Of a DNA stretch of 64,000 nt, positions 55,137-62,323 are shown piece by piece (position 1 is the stretch's first letter; each line of letters starts with the position of its first letter). This stretch comes from Mesorhizobium sp. B2-7-2 (lineage in GTDB: Bacteria > Pseudomonadota > Alphaproteobacteria > Rhizobiales > Rhizobiaceae): assembly GCF_006440775.1 (NCBI RefSeq), contig NZ_VFTZ01000004.1:124001-188000 (forward strand), read 5' to 3'. The translations under genes and the position numbers were made by a program. Below the pieces are notes generated by a model. The model saw only the letters and a list, made by a program, of their open reading frames with translations. It was not told where the DNA came from and searched no databases.

Positions 55137-57686
55137 ATGCTGCGATGCTGCGCGCTGATAGCAGCCTTGATCCTCGTGGGCCTCGCGACGGTGCAGGCGC
55201 ACGCCGATCGAAGGGTTGCGCTTGTCATCGGTAATTCTGAATATCGCGAAATTCCTGCGCTGAAAAATCCGGACAAGGATGCCGACGACGTGTCGAGCAC
55301 GTTCCGGCTGGCCGGCTTCGATGTGTTCGTCGCCAAGGATCTCACCAAGCTCCAGTTCGAGAAGCAGTTCCGCAATTATCTCGCGGCGGCGGACGGCGCC
55401 GATCTGGCAGTCGTCTACTATTCGGGTCACGGCTTTCAGATCGGCGGCGAGAATTTCCTGATCCCGGTCGATGCGTCGCTCAAGGATGCGGCCGACATCG
55501 AGGTCCAGGCGGTCAAGCTCGACGACGTCCTGCAACAGTTGCGCGCCAAATCGAAGATCCAGGTGATCATTCTCGACGCTTGCCGCAACAACCCGTTCCC
55601 CCGCAAGGATTACTGGCTGCGCGACCAGTTGATCGCGGCCGGCGGCACCGGCCTGGCGCAGGTGAAAAGCTCGCTGAACACGCTGATCGCCTTCGCTACG
55701 GAACCCGGCGCCGTCGCCTATGACGGGTCCGGCGATCTCAGCCCGTTTTCATCCGCCTTCTCGCGCCGCGCGCTGGCGCCGAACCAGGAGATACGCTCGG
55801 TGATGGCGGCCGTGCGCCGCGATGTGGTCGAGGCCACCAAGGGCGCGCAGGTTCCCTGGGAGAATTCCTCGCTGATCGACGAGGTGGTGCTGATGCGGCG
55901 CGCCAGCCGGCCGGCTTTGCCGCCGGTGCTGGAGAAGACCGTGCCGTCGGGCGTCGGTCCGGTCGCGCTCGACCTGCCGGTGCCGGTCGATGTCGATGGC
56001 GGCGCGGTCACCATCAGCATCGAGAGGTCACCGGCGCTGGGGCGTCTGATCCTGGACGGCAAGCCGGTCGCGACGGGCGAGCCGATAGAGGGCAAGGATC
56101 TGCCGCGACTTGCGATGGATGTGCCGAAGGGGGCCGACGCCGAGGACCAGGTCGACATGCTGGCCTATGCCACACATGACGAGTGGGGCGGTGGATCGCA
56201 GGGCATACTGGTGTTCCGGGTCAAGAACGGCGATGGCGCCGCAGGCAAGCAGCTTGTCGCCTCGCTGGAGTCCGAGCAGAAGCAACAGGTGCTTGAGCGC
56301 GGCATCCACATCGCCGGCGCCGCCGAAGCGATCGAGAACCGCGACGTCAAGATTCCCGTCGGCGTCGGCCCCGTGCCGCTGAAGCTGGATTTCCCGACCA
56401 AGGATCCGGCCGTAAGCGTGAAGCTTGCGAGCTATCCGGCAACCGGGACGCTGTCCCTGCCGGACCGGACCCTATCGCCTCAATCGAGCCTGATGGCCGG
56501 CGAGGTCGACCAATTGCGCTACGAACCCCAGATAGGCGCCGCAAAACCGTTGATCGTCGGCTTCGAGATCAGCGCTGACAACACCTCATCCAAGCCGGCG
56601 ACGATGAAGCTGTCGCCGAGCGTCGATCCCTGCGACACGCAGGCAGGCGAACCCTTGGACCTGCAGGGCGTCGTCCCTGGTCTGTTGCCGAACGAGATCG
56701 GCGCCGGGGCGGTGGAGGCCTGCCAGGCGGCTGTGAAGGCGTATCCCAATGTCGCCCGCTTCCACTACGAACTCGGGCGTGCGCTGCTCGCCGCCGGCAA
56801 GGTCGAGGAAGCGAGGAAGTCAATCCAGAAAGCTGCCGACCAGGGACATGTCCGTGCGGTGTTCGAGCTCGGCTATCTGGTCGCGTCGGGAATAGGAACG
56901 GCTGTCGATCCCACGAAAGCAAACACCTTCTATTCTGCTGCCTCCAGCAAGGGAGATCCTTACGGGATGACCGCTTGGGGCCGCGCTCTGTTCAACGGTT
57001 TCGGAGTCCAGCGCGATCCGAGCAAGGGATTGGACTTGCTGCTCAAGGGGGCGGCAATGGGGCATACCTACGCCATGAACGAGCTCGCTTCGATCTTCAC
57101 AGAGGGCCGCAATGGTGTGCCTGAGGACTATGCTCGCGCGGTTGCCTTTCTCAAAGCGGGGGTAGAGCGGCAGGACATGTATTCGATGAACCTTCTCGGC
57201 CGCAACTATCTTACTGGTCGCGGCGTCGAGAAGGACCCGAAGCAGGCGCAATCGCTTTTTCAGAGAGCGATAGATCTGGGCCAGCCCTATGCACCCGCCA
57301 GTCTTGGTCGCATGTACCGCGACGGTGTCGGCGTGGTGCAGAACCTCGACGAAGCGCAAAGGCTGTTCGAATTGGCGGCCGCCCGTGGTGACTATTCCGG
57401 TGCGTATGACCGAGCAGCTCTTGAGATGCAGAAGGGCAACAAGGCCGATCAGGCTGTGGCTGTCCGGTATCTCGCATACGCGGTCGGACTTGATCTTCGT
57501 GACGAGCTGCCGAATGCGAAAACAACACTGGCGCAGTTTGGCGCAAAACCAAAGACGGCTGCCCTCAAGCAGTTGCGCTCGGAACTCAAATCGAAAATCC
57601 CCACGAGCGGGTCGGTCGACGACCAATTGATCAAGACGGCCAGAGCTGTCTGGGAGCAAGCCAACCCGCGTCGGGACTTGTTCTGA
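55137..57686 (+). CDS. Exported caspase-like protein with Sel1 repeats
   Basis: 849 residues. Sec signal peptide at 1-23 (MLRCCALIAALILVGLATVQAHA). Caspase-like (peptidase C14) domain at about 25-260 with the dyad His98 in VVYYSGHGFQIGGENFL and Cys149 in VIILDACRNNPF. A middle region at about 265-560 has two similar beta-rich segments, each beginning with a G-V-G-P-V-A/P-L run (SGVGPVALDLPVPVD and VGVGPVPLKLDFP). Residues about 575-800 contain Sel1/TPR repeats such as HVRAVFELGYLVASGIGTAVDPTKA and AMNELASIFTEGRNG. The ATG at 55137 follows AGGGA and starts at the signal. Bacterial caspase homologues cleave proteins after Arg/Lys or Asp; the target here is unknown. First gene of a possible four-gene operon. 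Confidence 0.85.
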   Translation: MLRCCALIAALILVGLATVQAHADRRVALVIGNSEYREIPALKNPDKDADDVSSTFRLAGFDVFVAKDLTKLQFEKQFRNYLAAADGADLAVVYYSGHGFQIGGENFLIPVDASLKDAADIEVQAVKLDDVLQQLRAKSKIQVIILDACRNNPFPRKDYWLRDQLIAAGGTGLAQVKSSLNTLIAFATEPGAVAYDGSGDLSPFSSAFSRRALAPNQEIRSVMAAVRRDVVEATKGAQVPWENSSLIDEVVLMRRASRPALPPVLEKTVPSGVGPVALDLPVPVDVDGGAVTISIERSPALGRLILDGKPVATGEPIEGKDLPRLAMDVPKGADAEDQVDMLAYATHDEWGGGSQGILVFRVKNGDGAAGKQLVASLESEQKQQVLERGIHIAGAAEAIENRDVKIPVGVGPVPLKLDFPTKDPAVSVKLASYPATGTLSLPDRTLSPQSSLMAGEVDQLRYEPQIGAAKPLIVGFEISADNTSSKPATMKLSPSVDPCDTQAGEPLDLQGVVPGLLPNEIGAGAVEACQAAVKAYPNVARFHYELGRALLAAGKVEEARKSIQKAADQGHVRAVFELGYLVASGIGTAVDPTKANTFYSAASSKGDPYGMTAWGRALFNGFGVQRDPSKGLDLLLKGAAMGHTYAMNELASIFTEGRNGVPEDYARAVAFLKAGVERQDMYSMNLLGRNYLTGRGVEKDPKQAQSLFQRAIDLGQPYAPASLGRMYRDGVGVVQNLDEAQRLFELAAARGDYSGAYDRAALEMQKGNKADQAVAVRYLAYAVGLDLRDELPNAKTTLAQFGAKPKTAALKQLRSELKSKIPTSGSVDDQLIKTARAVWEQANPRRDLF

Positions 57687-57702
57687 TCAAAAAGGAGAAA
57701 AG

Positions 57703-57990
57703 GTGGTGGGTAGGGCATTGAAACAGGCAATCATCGCAACGATGCTATCCGGTGTCTTGGCGACCACTGGCTGCACCACCGTGAGCCCTAGGGTCGAGCC
57801 GGCACCGACAGCGAAACACCGGACCACCGTCGTTCGGACGACGACCGCGCCGAAGGTGGTCAAGCAGACGTTTATCAAACGAAAGAAGGTGACCGTCAAG
57901 AAACTGACCAACCCCGTTCAGAACGAAACGACGCCTGTCATTGCGCCTTTGGGCGGAGGTAGCTCAGGTGGAGGCGGCCACAGTTGGTGA
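57703..57990 (+). CDS. Small basic lipoprotein-like protein
   Basis: 95 residues from GTG at 57703 (or the next GTG, 57706); AAGGAG lies 5-8 bases upstream. N-terminal signal with a lipobox-like LATTGC (Cys24), then a Thr/Val/Lys-rich stretch (KHRTTVVRTTTAPKVVKQTFIKRKKVTVKK), and a C-terminal glycine/serine tail (GGGSSGGGGHSW). No family recognised. It starts 16 bases after the caspase-like gene and is very likely on the same transcript. The basic middle could bind peptidoglycan or another polyanion; this is a guess. Confidence 0.65.
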   Translation: MVGRALKQAIIATMLSGVLATTGCTTVSPRVEPAPTAKHRTTVVRTTTAPKVVKQTFIKRKKVTVKKLTNPVQNETTPVIAPLGGGSSGGGGHSW

Positions 57991-58134
57991 CGAGAGTCCA
58001 TGGAGACCGCCAATCTCGGCAAATAGTTGATCCCGTTTTCACTTCGCTGTAACTGCTCGCCAAGCCCGCCCAATTGCTCTATGCTCCGGTCACATGCCGG
58101 TATCGAGATCGGGTTGTCCTGGCGGGGGCGTTCC

Positions 58135-59226
58135 ATGTTCGAAGTCGTCGCATTCTGGCGAAAAATGCGAGCCAAGGCCGCGGCTTTTGGCTTGGTCGTT
58201 GCCGCGCTGCTGGTCTTCGGATCGCAGGCTGCGAGCGCCGCGCCGAACTGGACGCTCGATCCGTCCGCTTCGGTGCTCACCTACCAGTCGGTCAAGAAGA
58301 ACACGATCGTCGAGACCAACAAGATCAGGAACATCACCGGCACGCTGAGTTCCGCCGGCGACGCCAGGATCAGCTTCGACCTCAATTCCGTCGATACGGG
58401 CGTCGATCTGCGCAACGTTCGCATGCGCTTCCTGTTTTTCGAGACATTCACCTATCCGACGGCCGAAGTGACTGCGAAGGTGGACCCGGCGGCGTTCGCC
58501 GATCTGCCGGCCAAGCGCCGCGTGAAGACGACATTGCCGTTCCGCCTCAGCCTGCATGGCGTCGACAAGGATCTCGAGGCAAGCGTCGTCGTCACCATGA
58601 TCAGCGACACCCAGGTTTCCGTCGCTTCGGAAGCGCCCGTCGCAGTTCATGTCGAGGATTTCGGGCTCTTGCCCAACATCGACAAATTGCAGCAGGCGGC
58701 AAACGTGACCAACATCGTGCCCACGGCGTCGGTGTCCTTCGATTTCGTCTTCACCGCGGACGGCGCCAAGCCGGCCGCCGTGCAGACCGTTGCGGCCTCG
58801 ACCGCCGAGGTCGGTCCCGTCGCCACCGATGCCGCGAAGGCCAATTTCAGCGACGAGGAGTGCCTCAACCGGTTTGCCGTGCTCTCGCGCACCGGCGCCA
58901 TCTATTTCCGCCAGGCGAGCGCGAGGCTCGACGCCAAGAGCCGCCCGCTGCTGGCGGAGGTCGAGGGCGTCGTCGGCAAATGCCCGGCCCTCAAGGTCGA
59001 AGTGTCCGGCTACACCGATTCCGACGGATCGGCCGAGGCGAACAAGGCGCTCTCCGAGCGGCGCGCCCAGGCGGTCGCCGATGCGCTCGTCGCCGACGGC
59101 GTGCCGCGCAACCAGATAAGCTCGGCCGGCTATGGCGAGGACAAGCCGGTCGCCGCCAACGACACGCCCAAGAACAAGGCGCTCAACCGGCGGATCGAAT
59201 TCTCCGCCAGCAAGCTCGCCAACTGA
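58135..59226 (+). CDS. YceI-OmpA fusion protein
   Basis: 363 residues. Signal peptide at about 1-35. YceI-like lipid-binding beta-barrel domain at about 38-205 (WTLDPSASVLTYQSVKKNT, RISFDLNSVDTGVDLRNVRMRFLFFETFTYPTAEV, PFRLSLHGVDKDLEASV). OmpA C-terminal domain at about 255-360 (GAIYFRQASARLDAKSRPLL, VEVSGYTDSDGSAEANKALSERRAQAVADAL, NRRIEF) with the usual Asp and Arg for diaminopimelate binding. The ATG at 58135 follows a GGGGG-containing sequence; it is 144 bases after the lipoprotein gene and 7 bases before the next gene. Expected to be periplasmic and fixed to the cell wall. Confidence 0.85.
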   Translation: MFEVVAFWRKMRAKAAAFGLVVAALLVFGSQAASAAPNWTLDPSASVLTYQSVKKNTIVETNKIRNITGTLSSAGDARISFDLNSVDTGVDLRNVRMRFLFFETFTYPTAEVTAKVDPAAFADLPAKRRVKTTLPFRLSLHGVDKDLEASVVVTMISDTQVSVASEAPVAVHVEDFGLLPNIDKLQQAANVTNIVPTASVSFDFVFTADGAKPAAVQTVAASTAEVGPVATDAAKANFSDEECLNRFAVLSRTGAIYFRQASARLDAKSRPLLAEVEGVVGKCPALKVEVSGYTDSDGSAEANKALSERRAQAVADALVADGVPRNQISSAGYGEDKPVAANDTPKNKALNRRIEFSASKLAN

Positions 59227-59233
59227 GGTGGCG

Positions 59234-60472
59234 GTGGGTCCCGGTCCGATTGCCTTTTGCGGTGGCCTGCTTCGCGCTGTGGGACTTGTGGCGCTTGCCC
59301 TGATTCTGACGATGGCCGCCGCCAATGCCGAGCGGCGCGTCGCGCTCGTGCTCGGCAATTCGCAATATCAGCACGCGGCGCCGCTCGCCAATCCGGCGCG
59401 GGATGCACAGGCCATGGCCGATCGGCTCAAGGACCTCGACTTCGAGGTGGTCTCCGGCTTCGACCTCACCAAGCAGCAGACGCAGACTACGGTGGCGCAG
59501 TTTGCCAAGCAGGTGCGGGGCGCCGACATCGCGCTTTTCTTCTATGCCGGCCATGGCCTGCAGGTCTCCGGCAAGAATTATCTGCTTCCGGTCGACGCCG
59601 CGCTCGAGGACGAGACCTCGCTCGATTTCGAGGCCGTCTCGGTCGATTTCGTCCTGCGCCAGATGTCGCGCGAGACCAGCATAAGACTGGTTTTCCTGGA
59701 CGCTTGCCGCGACAATCCGCTTGCCGACGTGCTGGCGAAGACCGCCGGCATCAAGGGCGCAAGCAGCGGCCTCGCCGAAATCCCGATCGAGAATGGCGGC
59801 GCCGGCACGCTGGTCGCCTTCGCCGCAAGTCCGAACCAGCTCGCCTATGACGGTTCGGGCGACCACTCGCCGTTCACCACGGCGCTGCTCCAGCACGTGG
59901 GCGAAGCCAACGTCTCCATCACCGAAGCGATGAACAGGGTGACCAGCGATGTCTTCAAGGCCACCGCCGGCAAGCAGCGCCCCTGGATCAACGTCTCGCT
60001 GACCACCGACGTCGTCCTGCACAGGATCGATCTCAACGCGCCGCTGATCGTCGGCGAGGCGGGTACGCCGCAGGCCGAAGCGGGCTCCGGGACGCGCAAC
60101 ACCGGCGCGGCGTCCGGCCAGACCGACGACCAGCTTGCGCTCAATGCGTTGCGTGAAAGGATCCCGAAGCTGGCGACGGACGGGCCGATCTTTTTCGATC
60201 GCCCGGTCAAGTTCGGCGACCCGGCGATCGACGGCAAGAGCATAGCCCAACTGATCAAGGGACAACCGCTTTTCAGTCCGGTCGAAGGCCTCGACAAGTC
60301 GGTCTGGCAAGGCAAGCACTGCAACGGCTGCCACGAGTGGAACGAGACCCGCCTTTGCGAGCAGGCGAAGAATTTCGCCGCCAACGACGTCTCCGTGCTG
60401 CGCCTGCAGCATCCGCTCGGCACCCGCTTCAAGGTCGCTTTGGCCAGGTGGGCGCAAGGCGGCTGCAAATGA
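59234..60472 (+). CDS. Exported caspase-like protein with C-terminal CxxCH motif
   Basis: 412 residues from GTG 59234 (an in-frame GTG at 59228 is also possible; TGAGG lies just upstream). Signal peptide at about 1-32 (LVALALILTMAAANA). Caspase-like domain at about 34-270 with His107 in LFFYAGHGLQVSGKNYLLPV and Cys158 in LVFLDACRDNPL. A linker at about 270-320 leads to a C-terminal region holding CNGCH (Cys363, Cys366, His367), the pattern of a covalent haem c site, in a segment WQGKHCNGCHEWNETRLCEQ. It starts seven bases after the YceI-OmpA stop, so it is coupled to that gene. There are no Sel1 repeats. Confidence 0.83.
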   Translation: MGPGPIAFCGGLLRAVGLVALALILTMAAANAERRVALVLGNSQYQHAAPLANPARDAQAMADRLKDLDFEVVSGFDLTKQQTQTTVAQFAKQVRGADIALFFYAGHGLQVSGKNYLLPVDAALEDETSLDFEAVSVDFVLRQMSRETSIRLVFLDACRDNPLADVLAKTAGIKGASSGLAEIPIENGGAGTLVAFAASPNQLAYDGSGDHSPFTTALLQHVGEANVSITEAMNRVTSDVFKATAGKQRPWINVSLTTDVVLHRIDLNAPLIVGEAGTPQAEAGSGTRNTGAASGQTDDQLALNALRERIPKLATDGPIFFDRPVKFGDPAIDGKSIAQLIKGQPLFSPVEGLDKSVWQGKHCNGCHEWNETRLCEQAKNFAANDVSVLRLQHPLGTRFKVALARWAQGGCK

Positions 60473-60512
60473 TCGTGAATTGGGACTTCGCAGCCCTGTA
60501 TGGCGGTGGGCC

Positions 60513-61073
60513 CTAATAGGCGTCGACCGATTGCCGCTGCGCCTCCATCTCCACCATCTGGATGCCCATATCGACGAAGGCCGAAAGCACGCCAAAGCGG
60601 TCCGCGGTCGAGACGCGCGCCAGCCCCGCCAGGATCCCGGCGTTGACGGCGTGGGCGGCGGGAAATCCAGTCGACAGCATATCGAAGGCCGGGTCGCGCC
60701 AAGCCGCGGACAGAGCGATCCAAGCAGCCGGCGTCGTCGGCGACGGATCGACCGCATCGCCGAGCGCCGTTCGATGGCGGGGATTGCCCGGCTCGCCGAC
60801 CCAGTCATTGACGAGCGCCAGCAATTCGAGGTCCCTATCGGCAAGGAGTTCTGAGAGATGGCTGAGGCATTCATGCCCCCACCAGACCGCGGCGCGTTCC
60901 GGCAGGAGATAGGCACAGAACGTGACGGCCTCCTCCGGCACGCGCCCAGCGAGCAGGGCGCGGCAGAACTCAAGCGGGGATTGATTGGCGGCCGGCGATT
61001 TCATGTCCCGGGCGATCGCGGGACAGGCAAGAAAGAGATCCCTTGCGGTTCTGTATCCGAGTTCGTTGGCCAT
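60513..61073 (-). CDS. DUF6931-like protein
   Basis: 186 residues, alanine/leucine-rich and mostly helical, no signal peptide, so cytoplasmic. The pattern ARDLFLACPAIARDM, PEEAVTFCAYLLPERAAVWWGHECLSHL and TPAAWIALSAAWRD resembles the family I recall as DUF6931; this is from memory and moderate in certainty. The ATG at 61073 is used over an upstream TTG. It faces the second caspase-like gene (convergent, 40 bases) and is divergent from the OmpA-domain gene. Function unknown. Confidence 0.65.
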   Translation of the reverse strand: MANELGYRTARDLFLACPAIARDMKSPAANQSPLEFCRALLAGRVPEEAVTFCAYLLPERAAVWWGHECLSHLSELLADRDLELLALVNDWVGEPGNPRHRTALGDAVDPSPTTPAAWIALSAAWRDPAFDMLSTGFPAAHAVNAGILAGLARVSTADRFGVLSAFVDMGIQMVEMEAQRQSVDAY

Positions 61074-61174
61074 GGCTGCCAAACCCCGAGAGCCAGCTGA
61101 CAACCACTCAAGCCTTTAGCCGAGAGCCGGTCAAGCCTTAGAGCCGGATGAACCCGTCTCTAAATCAAAGAACT

Positions 61175-61228
61175 AGAGCATGATGTCGCCCGAAACCGCT
61201 TCATATTTTTCGGCATCATGCTCCAGCT
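61175..61228. repeat. Rhizobiales short palindromic repeat, second copy
   Basis: AGAGCATGATGTCG... and ...CGGCATCATGCTC are near-inverted arms with GAAACCGCTTCATATTTTTC between. Opposite orientation to the copy at 18468-18520. It lies in the 259-base divergent gap between the DUF6931-like gene and the OmpA-domain gene. Confidence 0.65.
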
Positions 61229-61332
61229 TTTAGCAGGTGGCGGCCATCGGCAACGTGCGCTTGTTCACAGACAATCGCTTCAAGATTTGATATGGTGCGC
61301 CAGCGAAACCCGCTCAAACAGGAGTGACGGTC

Positions 61333-61866
61333 ATGCGGTGGGGCAGCTCAGCCTTGGCATTGGCGACCGTGCTTTTTTCAACGCACGTTTATGCCGATCC
61401 GCTACAGAAATCGGAAGACATCGTGAAGTTCTTCGCCGGCCAGAGCAATCTCGGCGCGTCGCGCGGTATCTGCGTCGGCACCGAGGAAGAGTGCAAGAGC
61501 AAGGCCGACAAGAACGAGGCGCCCCAAAAGGGCAGCCTCGACATGATGATCAATTTCGCCCTGGATTCGGCCCAGCTCGACCAGACCGCGCGCACGGAGC
61601 TGGACGAGTTCGCCAAGGCGCTGAAGGACAATAGGTTGAGCACGTTCAGCTTCGTCGTCGAAGGCCACACCGACGCGACCGGAACGGATCGCTACAACCA
61701 GGACCTGTCACAGCGAAGGGCGCAATCGGTGGCGGCCTTCCTGACGGCGAACGGCGTTCAACCGACCCGCCTCGCGCCGATCGGATTGGGCAAGTCGCAT
61801 CCGCGCGTCGCCAATCCCTACGATCCGGTCAACCGCCGGGTGGAAATGCGGATCAGGACGCAATAG
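61333..61866 (+). CDS. OmpA-domain periplasmic protein
   Basis: 177 residues. Signal peptide at 1-21 (MRWGSSALALATVLFSTHVYA). Short linker with a CVGTEEEC pair that may form a disulfide. OmpA C-terminal domain at about 70-175 (INFALDSAQLDQTARTELDEFAKALKD, FVVEGHTDATGTDRYNQDLSQRRAQSVAAFL, GLGKSHPRVANPYDPVNRRVEMRI). The ATG at 61333 has AGGAG 8 bases upstream. The lack of a beta-barrel or lipobox means it is a soluble peptidoglycan-binding protein. It stands alone but shares the OmpA domain with the YceI fusion 2 kb upstream. Confidence 0.88.
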   Translation: MRWGSSALALATVLFSTHVYADPLQKSEDIVKFFAGQSNLGASRGICVGTEEECKSKADKNEAPQKGSLDMMINFALDSAQLDQTARTELDEFAKALKDNRLSTFSFVVEGHTDATGTDRYNQDLSQRRAQSVAAFLTANGVQPTRLAPIGLGKSHPRVANPYDPVNRRVEMRIRTQ

Positions 61867-62048
61867 GCGGCCGGCCCTGTCTCCGGACGGCTCATGGCGA
61901 GACTGCCGGCCCGCCGACCGGCCGGGCTTTGTCCTCTGTCAGTTCTTGAGCGCACCGCCTACCGCGATGCCGGTGCCGAAGATCAGCGCCTTGGTCATTT
62001 CCGTGAAATCAGCGCAAACGCCGGGGAGTGGTTGAAGCCGCCCCAACG
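61867..62048. other. Gap left of foldback element, nothing recognised
   Basis: Between the OmpA-domain gene and the convergent M23 peptidase gene there are 457 bases. The part to 62048 has no convincing gene, RNA or terminator; 62049-62270 is the foldback element and the last 53 bases before the peptidase stop show nothing recognisable. Confidence 0.4.
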
Positions 62049-62270
62049 TCGTCATTCTATGGCGGAGCAAGGAGCGAAGCGACGCGGCGCAGACCATAGA
62101 ATCCATTCCGTGACGTTGAGGCGCCGCCACGGTGCAGAATTCTGCTCCGTTGCACGCCTTGGCGAAGGTAACGGCATGGATTCCAGGGTCTTCGCGACGG
62201 AGCTTCGCTCCTGCTCCGCCCTGGAATGACGATCGCGATGGGCGTTTCGGCCAATCTCCAACGCATGCCG
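62049..62270. repeat. Foldback intergenic element, copy 3
   Basis: Left end GTCGTCATTCTATGGCGGAG and right end CTCCGCCCTGGAATGACG are inverted copies. It shares GCAAGGAGCGAAGCGACGCG, ATCCATTCCGTGAC and the central GCAGAATTCTGC with copy 2, but has diverged on the right arm. The flanking word (TTTCGGCCAATCTCC at 62252-62266) is the inverse of GGAGATTAGCCGAAA seen beside copies 1 and 2. Confidence 0.75.
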
Positions 62271-62323
62271 CCTGCCAACGCAAACAGAGCCGACCGGTCA
62301 AAGTCCCTGTGCCGGGCCACTAG

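Noticed and set aside
55137..60472. Phage-defence caspase system
   Set aside because: No cytoplasmic effector, sensor ATPase, gasdermin-like protein or toxin is nearby, and both caspase-like proteins have signal peptides; an envelope role fits better.
59183..60973. 596-codon open frame opposite the second caspase gene
   Set aside because: It joins the antisense of the caspase gene with another frame of the DUF6931-like gene; no motif and no ribosome binding site.
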